In this document: one piece after another, positions 15,353 through 23,609 of the stretch
Position numbering within the stretch: the stretch's first letter is position 1
How the letters are laid out: every line of letters begins with the position of its first letter
NCBI GenBank assembly: GCA_027306925.1
Contig: DAHUXW010000060.1
Location: 1-45,986, forward strand
Length of the DNA stretch: 45,986 bases
From: Acidimicrobiaceae bacterium
Lineage (GTDB): Bacteria > Actinomycetota > Acidimicrobiia > Acidimicrobiales > Bog-793
Reading direction: 5' to 3'
Notes under the pieces: model-generated
What the model saw: only the letters and a program-made list of their open reading frames with translations
Database searches by the model: none
What the model was told of the DNA's origin: nothing
Position numbers and translations under genes: made by a program

Positions 15353-16519
15353 ATGCGTGAGGTGGACTTCACACTCTCGGCGGGGCCGACGGCGGCGAGC
15401 GCGCGGACGCTCGCGGCACTCGGCTCGCCGATCACCTACCACTACGACCCGGAGTTCCTCGACGCGTTCCGGCGCACGGAGCGCAAGGTCGCGTCGATCT
15501 TCCGCACCGAGAGCTCCGTGGTGATGATGCAGGGCGAGGCCGTGCTCGGGCTCGAGGCCGCGGCGCGCGGGCTCGTGCGCCCCGGCGACAAGGTGCTCAA
15601 CCTCGTGTCCGGCGTCTTCGGCAAGGGCATGGGGATGTGGTTGACGGACTTCGGTGCCGACCTCCACGAGATCGAGGTTCCCTACGACGACGTCATCGAC
15701 CCGGGCGACGTCGAGCGGTTCCTCGAGAGCAACCCCGACACGACGATGGTCGCGGTCGTGCACTGCGAGACGCCGTCGGGAACCGCGACGGACGTCGCGT
15801 CGATCGGCCGGATCGCCGCGGCACGGGGCGTGCTGACGCTCGTCGACTGCGTGTCGAGCGTGGGCGGCATGGCGTTCGAGGTCGACGAGTGGGGCCTCGA
15901 CGTCTGCGTGCTCGGTCCGCAGAAGTGCCTCGGCGGCCCGCCGGGGATGTCGCTCATGTCCGTGAGCGAGCGCGCGTGGGAGGTGATGGAGAAGAACCCC
16001 CAGGCCCCGAGAGGCTCGTTCCTCTCGCTGCTCGACTGGAAGCGGACCTGGTTCGGCGAGGGCCGGTTCCCGTTCACGCCGTCGGTGGTCGACGTCCACG
16101 GCGTCGAGTCCGTGTGCGACCAGATCCTCGAGGAGGGCGTCGACGCGTCGATCGCCCGCCATGCGGCCGCCGCGAGCGCGTGCCGAGCGGGCGTGGCGGC
16201 GATGGGGCTCAGGATCTGGCCCCGCTCGGAGGCGATCGCAGCGAACTGCGTGACCTCGATCGCGGTGCCCGACGGTCTCGACCACGACCGGATCCGCAGC
16301 CACGCCCGGGAGCGCTACGGGGTGATGCTCTCCGGGGGCCAGGGGGCCGGGAACCTCGTGCGCATCGGTCACATGGGCCCGACCGCTAACGGCCTCCACC
16401 CGGTGGTCGGCCTCCTCGCGCTCGGGCGCTCCCTTCTCGACATGGGCGCGCACGTCGACGTGGGGGCCGGTGTCGAAGCGGCGCTCGCGTCGATCGCGGC
16501 GCGGTCGGGTGCCTCGTGA
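15353..16519 (+). CDS. Pyridoxamine-pyruvate aminotransferase (vitamin B6 degradation)
   Basis: A 388-residue fold-type I aminotransferase (class V-like). It would convert pyridoxamine and pyruvate to pyridoxal and alanine. Lys191 in GPQKCLGGPPG is the catalytic-lysine position. What points to this enzyme rather than a serine-glyoxylate or ureidoglycine aminotransferase is close agreement, from memory, with Mesorhizobium loti PPAT: TLSAGP at the start, QGEAVLGLEAAA (Glu62), NLVSGVFGKGMGMW, EIEVPYDDVIDPGD, FPFTPSVVDVHGV and RIGHMGPTA. One arginine I recall before RIGHMG in M. loti appears as Gln here (SGGQGAGN). ATG 15353 matches the M. loti start; GTG 15344 is an alternative. It opens the catabolic run and is followed by a gap with its own promoter-like motif. 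Confidence 0.82.
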   Translation: MREVDFTLSAGPTAASARTLAALGSPITYHYDPEFLDAFRRTERKVASIFRTESSVVMMQGEAVLGLEAAARGLVRPGDKVLNLVSGVFGKGMGMWLTDFGADLHEIEVPYDDVIDPGDVERFLESNPDTTMVAVVHCETPSGTATDVASIGRIAAARGVLTLVDCVSSVGGMAFEVDEWGLDVCVLGPQKCLGGPPGMSLMSVSERAWEVMEKNPQAPRGSFLSLLDWKRTWFGEGRFPFTPSVVDVHGVESVCDQILEEGVDASIARHAAAASACRAGVAAMGLRIWPRSEAIAANCVTSIAVPDGLDHDRIRSHARERYGVMLSGGQGAGNLVRIGHMGPTANGLHPVVGLLALGRSLLDMGAHVDVGAGVEAALASIAARSGAS

Positions 16520-16563
16520 CCGCGGCGCTCGAGCGAGTGCGAAGCAAAATTGTCGGCTGTCGC

Positions 16564-16573
16564 CTGTTGACAG
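16564..16573 (+). promoter_or_regulatory. CTGT-TG-ACAG inverted repeat before the LLM flavoprotein gene
   Basis: This perfect four-base inverted repeat contains TTGACA. It resembles the TTGT-CA-ACAG motif of cassettes A and B (read on the other strand, CTGTTGACA is shared). It lies in the 147-base gap before the LLM-type gene, so it may be a fourth operator or -35 region. No well-spaced -10 box is evident, and the match is short. Confidence 0.35.
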
Positions 16574-16666
16574 TTTAGACGCGACTATGTTCGGATGGGG
16601 GCGGACGTGGTTCCGCCGCCGGTGGCGGCTGGCCTCCGGTCGTCATCGAGGGGAAGAGGTGCTCGA

Positions 16667-17701
16667 GTGGAATTCGGCGTAAATCTCAACAACCGTGAGC
16701 CGTTGATCGCACCGGCCTACACGCTGTCGGACCTGCTGCAGCTCGCGGTGGTCGCCGAAGACGTCGGGTTCGACTCCATCTGGGTCGGAGACAGCCTGTT
16801 CTCGAAGCCGCGCTACGAGCCGCTCAACTTGATGTCGGCGCTGTCGCAACGCACCTCGCGGGTGCGGATCGGCACCGCTTGCCTCGTCACCTCGACCCGC
16901 AACCCGCTCTACCTCGCCCTCGAGTGGGCGACGATGGACCACCTGTCGAACGGCCGCTCCATCCTCGGCGCCTGCATGGGCAATCCAGAGGTCGGCGTGA
17001 AGCGCGAGTTCGCGGCGCTCGGGCTCGACTTCGCGGACCGCGCGACGATCTTCGAGGAGGGCCTCGCGGTGCTGCGGGCCCTGTGGACCGAGGGCAGCGT
17101 CAACTACCGCGGCAAGTACTACACGTACGAGGACGTCGCGTTCCACTCGGGCACCGAGATGGCGCCGCTCATGCCGCTTCAGAAGCCGCCGCCCACCTGG
17201 GTCGTGTCGAACATCCGGCTCACCGGCGATCTCGACCCGGGCGTCGCGAGCCGCCGGCTCGAGCGCGCGTGCGACCGGGTCATCCGCTACGGCGACGGCT
17301 GGATGACCTGCTGTCGCGCGGAGCACCCGGAGGAGGTCGTCGAACAGGTCGCCCAGCTGCGCACCGCCGCGGCGAAGCTCGAGACGGACTTCGACCGCTA
17401 TGTGGTCTCGTACCAGGTGACGATGAACATCGGCGACTCCAAGGAGAAGGCCCGTGAGGCCTTCGGCAACTACATCGGTGCCTACTACCCCGAGCTGTCG
17501 AAGGCCGTCGACCTGTCCAACTGGGGTCCGGTCGGGAACCCCGACACGATCGTCGAGTGGTTCATGAAGTTCCGGCAGGCCGGTGTCGACCACTTCGTCT
17601 GCCGCTTCGGCGACATGGACCAGTTCGCCCAGGTCGAACGCTTCGCGAACGAGATTCTCCCCGTCCTGCGGGCGAACGACGTCGAGATCAGCGCCCACTA
17701 A
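16667..17701 (+). CDS. LLM-class (luciferase-like) flavin-dependent oxidoreductase
   Basis: A 344-residue protein of the bacterial luciferase/F420 TIM-barrel superfamily. GTG 16667 gives the typical beginning MEFGVNLNN. Typical features are AVVAEDVGFDSIWVGDSLF, SRVRIGTACLV, the non-prolyl-type segment STRNPLYLALEWATMDHLSNGR and a C-terminal GNPDTIVEWFMKFRQAGVDHF. Members use FMNH2 or F420 for monooxygenation or hydride transfer; RutA in this superfamily opens a pyrimidine ring at an amide bond. A ring-opening or ring-hydroxylating role on a pyridone is therefore possible, but the cofactor cannot be read with certainty. It is separated from the aminotransferase by 147 bases and lies 20 bases before the next gene. 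Confidence 0.85.
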   Translation: MEFGVNLNNREPLIAPAYTLSDLLQLAVVAEDVGFDSIWVGDSLFSKPRYEPLNLMSALSQRTSRVRIGTACLVTSTRNPLYLALEWATMDHLSNGRSILGACMGNPEVGVKREFAALGLDFADRATIFEEGLAVLRALWTEGSVNYRGKYYTYEDVAFHSGTEMAPLMPLQKPPPTWVVSNIRLTGDLDPGVASRRLERACDRVIRYGDGWMTCCRAEHPEEVVEQVAQLRTAAAKLETDFDRYVVSYQVTMNIGDSKEKAREAFGNYIGAYYPELSKAVDLSNWGPVGNPDTIVEWFMKFRQAGVDHFVCRFGDMDQFAQVERFANEILPVLRANDVEISAH

Positions 17702-17721
17702 GACTCAACAAGGAGGTCACC

Positions 17722-18744
17722 ATGTCCGTGAACGAGCAGGTGCGCACCGAAGCCGAGATGCGCGCGGCGGCCGAACTCGTCGTCGACGTGTGCTTCGAGG
17801 TCAAGGAAGGCGACACCGTCACGATCATCACCGACAACACCCGGAGCGAAGAGGCCGACATGGTGGCCACCGTCGTCTCCGAGCGAGGCGGCTGGCCGAT
17901 GATCGCGAACAACGACACCCAGGTGCGGCGGTGCCTCACGGACACGTTGTTCCCGATGGCGCCACCGAAGCAGCTGCACACCGCGATCGTGAACTCCGAC
18001 GACATCATCATCATGACGAACCTCGAATGGGCCAATCGCTTCGCCCACGTGTCCGCGGTGAAGCAGGCGTGCGCGCACCACTCGCGCATCGGCTCGGTCG
18101 AGGAGGGCTTCGGCCGCTGGCCGATCTCCGTGGACGACATCCGCCGCACGATCTCCAACGCGCAGGCGGCGATCAAGCTGCTCGAGGGCAAGAAGCGCGT
18201 GCGGGTCACCTCGCCTGCCGGGACGGACGTCGAGGTGAGCATCGAGGGCAGGCCCGCGCTCGAGGTCGTCCCCGTGAAGCAGCCGGGGGCGATGATGGGC
18301 CCGCTGCCCCTGTGGGGCGAGGTCGCGTACGGTGCCGTCGAGACCGAGACCGAGGGCACGATCGTCGTCGACGGGAACCTTCTCGGGGTCGGGGTTCCGG
18401 GGAACGTCGAGAATCCCGTCACGTGGCACATCGAGAACGGCCGATACACGTCGATAGAGGGGAAGTGGGAGGCGGAGCGGCTCCTGAACGCGATCAGCGG
18501 CGTGCCGGGCACCGAGGTCGTCGCGGAGTTCGCGTTCGGGACGAGCGACTACGCGCCGCTGATCGGCCCGTCGTCGAAGGGGCGCAAGGGAACCGCGCAC
18601 TTCGCTCTCGGCGACAACCAGAACTGCTACCCGGGCGGTCAGAACACGAGCTCGTTGCACCTCGACGGCGTCAACCACAACATCTCCATCCAGATCGTCG
18701 ACACCGGTGAGTACATCGTCAAGGAAGGCGTCTGGCAGCTATGA
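17722..18744 (+). CDS. M29-fold protein, candidate NicX-like dihydroxypyridine ring-cleaving dioxygenase
   Basis: A 340-residue protein with an excellent ribosome site (AAGGAGGT). It has the thermophilic-aminopeptidase (M29) layout: early KEGDTVTIITDN and late candidate metal ligands Glu269 (VAEFAFGTSDY), His293 (GTAHFALGD), His313 and Asp315 (SSLHLDGV). The Fe(II) enzyme 2,5-dihydroxypyridine 5,6-dioxygenase (NicX/PicD) belongs to this fold. Next to a molybdenum hydroxylase and pyridine-pathway enzymes, a ring-cleaving dioxygenase is more attractive than a peptidase. I cannot distinguish a dinuclear peptidase from a mononuclear iron site by eye. The stop overlaps the cupin gene by four bases. 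Confidence 0.7.
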   Translation: MSVNEQVRTEAEMRAAAELVVDVCFEVKEGDTVTIITDNTRSEEADMVATVVSERGGWPMIANNDTQVRRCLTDTLFPMAPPKQLHTAIVNSDDIIIMTNLEWANRFAHVSAVKQACAHHSRIGSVEEGFGRWPISVDDIRRTISNAQAAIKLLEGKKRVRVTSPAGTDVEVSIEGRPALEVVPVKQPGAMMGPLPLWGEVAYGAVETETEGTIVVDGNLLGVGVPGNVENPVTWHIENGRYTSIEGKWEAERLLNAISGVPGTEVVAEFAFGTSDYAPLIGPSSKGRKGTAHFALGDNQNCYPGGQNTSSLHLDGVNHNISIQIVDTGEYIVKEGVWQL

Positions 18745-19121
18745 CGGGCGCGCGCACCCGGGCGATCGGTCTGGAGGACGTGGCGCCGATCGAGCTGCGC
18801 CACGACAGCTGGTCGAGAGTGCTCGTGAGCGACAAGACGGTCGACGACAACCACGCGTCCCTCGGCTACTCGGTCTTCGGGCCCGGCCTCGTGACCGCGG
18901 ACCTGTCGCACTCGGTGGACGAGCTGTGCTTCGTGGTGTCCGGCATCGGTGTGATCCGGCTCGAGGACGAGGAGGTCGCGGTGCGCGCGCACAGCGGCCT
19001 CTACATCCCTGCCAAGGTCTGGCACACGGTCGTGAACGAGGGCGACGAGGACCTCGTCATGGTCTTCACGTTCCCGTGGCCGGACTACCCTCCGACCGAG
19101 CGCCGGGACGCGAGGACTTGA
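18741..19121 (+). CDS. Cupin-domain protein
   Basis: A 126-residue single cupin. Motif 1 is degenerate (LSHSVDELCFVVSGIGVIRLEDE, with Asp-Glu where metal-binding cupins often have His-X-His, and Glu at the usual ligand place). Motif 2 is SGLYIPAKVWHTVVNEG, with the conserved His. It could bind a metal, stabilise an intermediate, or act as an isomerase, hydrolase or dioxygenase; the family alone does not decide. ATG 18741 overlaps the M29-type stop and its own stop overlaps the next gene (TTGA), so it is tightly coupled to the two neighbouring pathway enzymes. Confidence 0.85.
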   Translation: MTGARTRAIGLEDVAPIELRHDSWSRVLVSDKTVDDNHASLGYSVFGPGLVTADLSHSVDELCFVVSGIGVIRLEDEEVAVRAHSGLYIPAKVWHTVVNEGDEDLVMVFTFPWPDYPPTERRDART

Positions 19122-19867
19122 GCGTCCTCGGTGACCTCGAGCTGACCACCGGTCTCGCGCCGAGATCCGCCGACGAGGCGCGCCGGCAGGTGGCCGCCGC
19201 GTGCCGTATCGTCGCGCGCTACGGCCACGAGGACCTGACGCTCGGCCACGTGAGCGTCCGTGGCCCCGGCGAGCACGAGGTGTACATCAAGGCGAAGGGC
19301 AAGGCGCTCGGCGAGGTCACGCCCGACGACGTCATGCTCGTGCGCCTCGACGATCCCGAGGGGCACCTCGCGCCCGGCGCGCACCTCGAGACCGTCATGC
19401 ACACCGAGACCTACCGCGCGCGTCCGGACGTGAGCGCCGCGATCCACACCCACGCCGTCTACGCGACGGCGCTCGGCGCGACCGTGTCGTCGCTCGAGTA
19501 CCTCTCCCACGACGCGGTGCTGTTCAACGACGGTGTCGGCCTGTACAACGCGTCCGTCGGCATGGTCATGACCCGCGACGACGGCCGTGCGGTCGCGGAC
19601 GCGCTGGGCGGCCACCGCGCGGTCCTGCTGCAGAACCACGGCATGCTCGCCGTCGGCGAGGACATCCGCTGGGCCGTGCTCTCGGCGCTGACGCTGGAGC
19701 GCGCGGTGCGTGTCCAGGTGCTCGCGAGCTCGCTCGGCGAGTTCACCCCGATCCCGGCGGCGAGCGTCGACGAGATCCATCTCACGAAGTACCAGTCGGC
19801 CTTCCTCGACGAGTACTGGTCCGCCTGGGTCAGGAAGCTCCCGAGCGCGAGCGAGGGCCGGCGGTGA
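19118..19867 (+). CDS. Class II aldolase/adducin-family protein, likely 3-hydroxy-2-methylpyridine-4,5-dicarboxylate decarboxylase
   Basis: A 249-residue metal-dependent lyase of the fuculose-aldolase fold. Metal ligands are visible in AAIHTHAVYATAL (His110, His112) and QNHGML (His174), with GHVSVR near residue 44 in the phosphate/carboxylate-binding position and Glu97 in HTETYRARPD. In M. loti the vitamin B6 pathway uses an enzyme of exactly this family (HMPDdc) to remove the 4-carboxylate. With four other look-alikes of that pathway in the same run, this is the natural assignment, but the class also includes sugar-phosphate aldolases. The TTG start rests on the TTGA overlap with the cupin; the ribosome site is weak. 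Confidence 0.65.
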   Translation: MSVLGDLELTTGLAPRSADEARRQVAAACRIVARYGHEDLTLGHVSVRGPGEHEVYIKAKGKALGEVTPDDVMLVRLDDPEGHLAPGAHLETVMHTETYRARPDVSAAIHTHAVYATALGATVSSLEYLSHDAVLFNDGVGLYNASVGMVMTRDDGRAVADALGGHRAVLLQNHGMLAVGEDIRWAVLSALTLERAVRVQVLASSLGEFTPIPAASVDEIHLTKYQSAFLDEYWSAWVRKLPSASEGRR

Positions 19868-20343
19868 GCGAGACGATCTCCGCGATCGTGAACGGCCGAG
19901 CATTCGACGGGGAGGTGGAGGCCAACGAGCTCCTGCTCGACTTCCTCCGCGATCGGCTCGGGCTGATCGGCGTGCGCCAGTCGTGCGAGGTCCAGGTGTG
20001 CGGAACCTGCACGGTGCTCGTCGACGGCAGCCCGGTGAGCTCGTGCTGCTTTCTCGCCTGCGACGTCGACGGGAAGGTCGTGGAGACGATCGAAGGTCTC
20101 GTGGGGACGCCCTTCCACGACGAGATCAGCGAAGCGTTCGTGCGCCACGCGGCGGTGCAGTGCGGCTTCTGCACCCCCGGGATGCTGCTCACCGCGAAGG
20201 CACTGATGGGCACGACCGACCTCGCCTCGGAAGCAGCGGTGCGCCACGCGATGGCGGGCAACCTTTGCAGGTGCACCGGGTACCGGTCGATCCTCGACGC
20301 GCTGATGGAGGTGTTCGATGCCCACGATCCGACGCGCGCGTGA
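19864..20343 (+). CDS. Molybdenum hydroxylase small subunit, two [2Fe-2S] clusters
   Basis: A 159-residue iron-sulfur subunit of the xanthine dehydrogenase/CO dehydrogenase family. The plant-type cluster is CEVQVCGTC with a further Cys in SSCC. The second cluster has CGFCTPGML and CRCTGY. It passes electrons from the molybdenum site to the FAD subunit. GTG 19864 overlaps the preceding stop (GTGA). It stands with the large subunit, while the FAD subunit is separated by three dehydrogenase/lactonase genes, an order unlike the usual contiguous coxMSL or ndh arrangement. Confidence 0.92.
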   Translation: MSETISAIVNGRAFDGEVEANELLLDFLRDRLGLIGVRQSCEVQVCGTCTVLVDGSPVSSCCFLACDVDGKVVETIEGLVGTPFHDEISEAFVRHAAVQCGFCTPGMLLTAKALMGTTDLASEAAVRHAMAGNLCRCTGYRSILDALMEVFDAHDPTRA

Positions 20344-20352
20344 GGTCGCGCC

Positions 20353-22665
20353 GTGACCCGGCTGTCCGAGACGCCAGGTAGGGTCGGGACGGCAGTCGGT
20401 CTCAGCGTCGAGCGGGTCGACGCGCGCGACAAGCTCGCCGGCAAGGCCGAGTTCACGGGAGACCTGCACCCTCCCTTCATGCTCTACGGTGCCGTGCTTC
20501 GCAGCCCGTACGCGCACGCGCTCATCGAGCACCTCGACGTGCGCGGCGCGCAGGACATCGACGGCGTGGTCGCGGTCCTCACCGGCGACGACCTCTCCGA
20601 CATCGACCCCTACTACGGGCACGCGCTGCGCGACCGTCCGGTCGTCGCGATCGGCAAGGTCCGCTTCGTCGGCGAGCCCGTCGCAGTCGTCGCCGCGGTG
20701 ACCCAGGCGATCGCGGACGCCGCGCTCGCGGCGATCGAGGTGAGCTACGAGCCGCTAGAGGTCGCGGCGTCCGTCGACGCGGCGCTCGCGCCGGGGGCAC
20801 CGCTCATCCACGAGGGCGCGGTCAGGCCCGGCCTCGCGCACGGCCTCGGCACCCTCCCAGAGCGCGAGGGCAACATCTGCTACAGCTACGGCTTCAGCCG
20901 CGGCGACACGGCGTCCGCCTTCGACACGGCGGCGGTCGTCGTGGAGGGCGAGTACCGCTTCCCTGCCGTCTACCAGTACTCGATGGAGACGCACACGACG
21001 ATCGCGCACCACCGGGGCGACGACATCGTCGTGTGGTCGTCGTGCCAGCACCCGTTCCTCGTCCGCCAGGAGATCTCCGAGCTCTTCGGCCTTGCCCTCG
21101 ACCGCGTCGAGGTGATCGTGCCGTATCTCGGCGGCGGGTTCGGGAGCAAGTCCTACACGAAGATGGAGCCGCTCACGGTCGCGATGTCGCGCAAGGCCGG
21201 CCGGCCCGTGCGGATCCTCAACCGCGTCGACGAGTCCATGGTCACCACGCGGCGCCACAACATGAAGTGCCGGATGCGCACCGCGGCGGGCGCGGACGGC
21301 GAGCTCGTCGCGCGCGAGGTCGAGATGTGGCTGGACACCGGCGCGTACGCGGACAACGGTCCCCGGGTGACCGCGACCGCCGGCGACGCCGCACCCGGGC
21401 CGTACCGCTGGCGGGCCATGGACGTGAAGGCGCACTGCGTCTACACGACGACGAGCCCGTCGGGCTCGTACCGCGCGTTCGGCTCGACCCACGTCCAGTG
21501 GATCGGCGAGTCCCAGGTCGACGAGATCGCCCGGCGACTCGGACTGGACCGCCTCGAGGTGCGGCGCGCGAACCTGCTCGGTCGGGGCGAGGAGGTCCGT
21601 CCCGGTGCGAAGGGCGTCGACGCGGACCTGGTCGGCGACATCGAGAAGGTCGCGGCCGCGATCGACTGGGGCGCGCCACGTGGGCCGAACCGGGGCGTCG
21701 GGGTGTCCATCGGCCTGCTCGCCGCGGGAGCCCATCCGGTGTCGATGGCCACCGTGCGGCTCGGTCCCGACGGCGGCGTGACCGTCCTCGTCGGCACGAC
21801 CGAGCTCGGCCAGGGCGCGCGCACGGTCATGGGCCAGATCGCGGCGGAGGTCCTCGGCCTCGAGTCGTCGCGCGTGCGTGTGATCGGCACCGACACGGCC
21901 TACACGCCCTACGACCGGTCGACCGGGGCGAGCCGCTCCACCACCGTCGCGGGCAAGGCCGTCGAGGAGGCCGCGCTCGACGTCCTCGACGCCCTGCTCG
22001 AGACCGCGGCCGACGTGCTCGAGGTCGACCGTGAGCAGCTCACGATCGGCGGCGGGGCGGTCGCGGGAGGTGGCCGGACGATGAGCTACGAGCAGCTCGT
22101 CCAGAAGCGGTTCGGCCTCGCGGGCGGCGAGCTCATCGGCCACGGCCGGGTCCAGCCGCGAGGCGGCAGCGGGGGCTTCGCCGACGGGCCGGTCTTCTGG
22201 GAGATCTGTGTCGCCGGCGCCGAGGTCGAGGTCGACACCGAGACCGGCGTCGTGACCGTGCTGCGCACCTCCAGCGTCGCGGACGTCGGCCGGGCGATCA
22301 ACCCGCAGCTCATCGAGCGCCAGGACGAGGGCGGGGCCCTCCAGGGCATCGGCAACGCGATGTTCGAGGAGATGCGCTTCAACGACGACGGGCTGCTGCT
22401 CAACGACACGCTCCTCGACTACCGCATCCCGTCGTTCGAGGACGTCCCGGCCTCGATGGCCTGCACGATCGTCGAGAACGGCGACGGCCCCGGCCCGTTC
22501 GGTGCGAAGGGCTGCGGCGAAGGGGTGCTCGCGGGCCTTCCCGCGGCGATCGTGAACGCGCTCGCCGACGCGGGCGTCGCGATGACCGAGCTCCCGCTCA
22601 CGCCCGAACGGGTGTGGAACCAGATCCAGAAACAGCGGACCGTAGAACCGAAGGAGAGAACATGA
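20353..22665 (+). CDS. Molybdenum hydroxylase large (catalytic) subunit
   Basis: A 770-residue catalytic subunit. It has the hammerhead domain at the N-terminus (GKAEFTGDL, LRSPYAHA), molybdopterin contacts LGGGFGSK and SGSYRAFGSTHVQW, and the base Glu723 in GAKGCGEG that activates water for hydroxylation next to a ring nitrogen. The active-site loop does not contain the selenocysteine/cysteine AYXCSFR motif of true CO dehydrogenase, so this is a hydroxylase of an aldehyde or N-heterocycle. In context I infer hydroxylation of a 3-hydroxy-2-methylpyridine carboxylate at the free carbon next to nitrogen, as nicotinate and picolinate dehydrogenases do. GTG 20353 follows the small subunit by nine bases. 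Its stop overlaps the FHMPC dehydrogenase start. Confidence 0.9.
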   Translation: MTRLSETPGRVGTAVGLSVERVDARDKLAGKAEFTGDLHPPFMLYGAVLRSPYAHALIEHLDVRGAQDIDGVVAVLTGDDLSDIDPYYGHALRDRPVVAIGKVRFVGEPVAVVAAVTQAIADAALAAIEVSYEPLEVAASVDAALAPGAPLIHEGAVRPGLAHGLGTLPEREGNICYSYGFSRGDTASAFDTAAVVVEGEYRFPAVYQYSMETHTTIAHHRGDDIVVWSSCQHPFLVRQEISELFGLALDRVEVIVPYLGGGFGSKSYTKMEPLTVAMSRKAGRPVRILNRVDESMVTTRRHNMKCRMRTAAGADGELVAREVEMWLDTGAYADNGPRVTATAGDAAPGPYRWRAMDVKAHCVYTTTSPSGSYRAFGSTHVQWIGESQVDEIARRLGLDRLEVRRANLLGRGEEVRPGAKGVDADLVGDIEKVAAAIDWGAPRGPNRGVGVSIGLLAAGAHPVSMATVRLGPDGGVTVLVGTTELGQGARTVMGQIAAEVLGLESSRVRVIGTDTAYTPYDRSTGASRSTTVAGKAVEEAALDVLDALLETAADVLEVDREQLTIGGGAVAGGGRTMSYEQLVQKRFGLAGGELIGHGRVQPRGGSGGFADGPVFWEICVAGAEVEVDTETGVVTVLRTSSVADVGRAINPQLIERQDEGGALQGIGNAMFEEMRFNDDGLLLNDTLLDYRIPSFEDVPASMACTIVENGDGPGPFGAKGCGEGVLAGLPAAIVNALADAGVAMTELPLTPERVWNQIQKQRTVEPKERT

Positions 22666-23588
22666 CGATTCCGAAGACGATCGCGGTCATCGGTGCCGGG
22701 ACGATGGGGCCCGGCATCGCGGCGACGCTGTCCCGATGCGGGTCGAACGTCCGGCTGAACGACGTCGACGGCGCCGTTCTCGAGCGCTCGAAGGCGGCGA
22801 CCGAGCTCGCGTCGCAGGTCCTCGGGCGGCTCGACGCGCCGGAGGCGCCCGGCGGCTCGGTCAGCTTCGAGCTCGATCTCGAGAAGGCGTGCGCCGGGGC
22901 CGACCTCGTCATCGAGGCGGTGCCCGAGAAGCTCGCGCTGAAGCGCGAGATCTTCGCGAGGTTCGAGCAGGCCGTCGCGGCGGACACGGTCCTCGCGACG
23001 AACACGTCGGGGATCCCGATCTCCGACATCGCGGCCGAGCTCGCGCACCCCGAGCGCGTCATCGGCATGCACTGGTCCAACCCGCCGCACCTGATCCCGA
23101 TGATCGAGGTGGTGCCCGGCGAGAAGACGTCGGCGGCCGTCGTCGAGCAGCTCGTCGCCACGATCAAGGCGTTTGGCTTCGAGCCGGTCGTCGAGAAGGA
23201 GGTTCCCGGCTTCGTCGAGAACCGGATCCTCTACGCGATCCTCCGCGAGTGCGTGTCGCTCGTCGAGCGCGGCGTCGTCACCCAGGCCGACATGGACACG
23301 GCGGTGAAGTGGGGGATCGGCTACAAGCTCGCGGTCATCGGCCCGATGCGCCTGCTCGACATGGCCGGGCTCGACATCTACCAGAGCGTCGCCAGCTACC
23401 TCAATCGGGACCTGTGCAACGACGCGGAGGTCGCGTCGCTCGTCACCGACAAGACGGCCGCCGGAAAGCTCGGGATGAAGTCGCTCGGCGGCATGTACGA
23501 CTACGCGGACCAGGACGACGTCAACGCCAACCGCGCGAGGATCGTCGCCGGGCTCGTCGCGGTCCGCAAGACGCTCTCGGCGCTCTAG
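22662..23588 (+). CDS. 5-formyl-3-hydroxy-2-methylpyridine-4-carboxylate (FHMPC) dehydrogenase
   Basis: A 308-residue NAD-dependent enzyme of the 3-hydroxyacyl-CoA dehydrogenase fold: dinucleotide loop GAGTMGPG, catalytic pair His137/Glu149 in HWSNPPHLIPMIEV. Ordinary acyl-CoA enzymes have HFFNP there. The HWSNPPH form, and the helix motif GIGYKLAVIGPMRLLDMAGLD, match from memory the M. loti FHMPC dehydrogenase, which oxidises the pyridine 5-aldehyde to the 4,5-dicarboxylate. AAGGAG lies five bases before ATG 22662, which overlaps the large-subunit stop. A member of beta-oxidation is the alternative, but no CoA-ester enzymes are nearby. Confidence 0.83.
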   Translation: MTIPKTIAVIGAGTMGPGIAATLSRCGSNVRLNDVDGAVLERSKAATELASQVLGRLDAPEAPGGSVSFELDLEKACAGADLVIEAVPEKLALKREIFARFEQAVAADTVLATNTSGIPISDIAAELAHPERVIGMHWSNPPHLIPMIEVVPGEKTSAAVVEQLVATIKAFGFEPVVEKEVPGFVENRILYAILRECVSLVERGVVTQADMDTAVKWGIGYKLAVIGPMRLLDMAGLDIYQSVASYLNRDLCNDAEVASLVTDKTAAGKLGMKSLGGMYDYADQDDVNANRARIVAGLVAVRKTLSAL

Positions 23589-23609
23589 GGGGACGGGGAA
23601 GGGCACGCG

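Noticed and set aside
10360-22665. Purine uptake and catabolism (BMP importer, xanthine dehydrogenase, PucG-like aminotransferase)
   Set aside because: No uricase, allantoinase or ureidoglycolate genes; the aminotransferase motifs and the lactonase, SDR and FHMPC dehydrogenase all point to vitamin B6 instead. The importer ligand alone remains open.
22662-23588. 3-hydroxybutyryl-CoA dehydrogenase of beta-oxidation
   Set aside because: HWSNPPH replaces the usual HFFNP, and no acyl-CoA enzymes are nearby.
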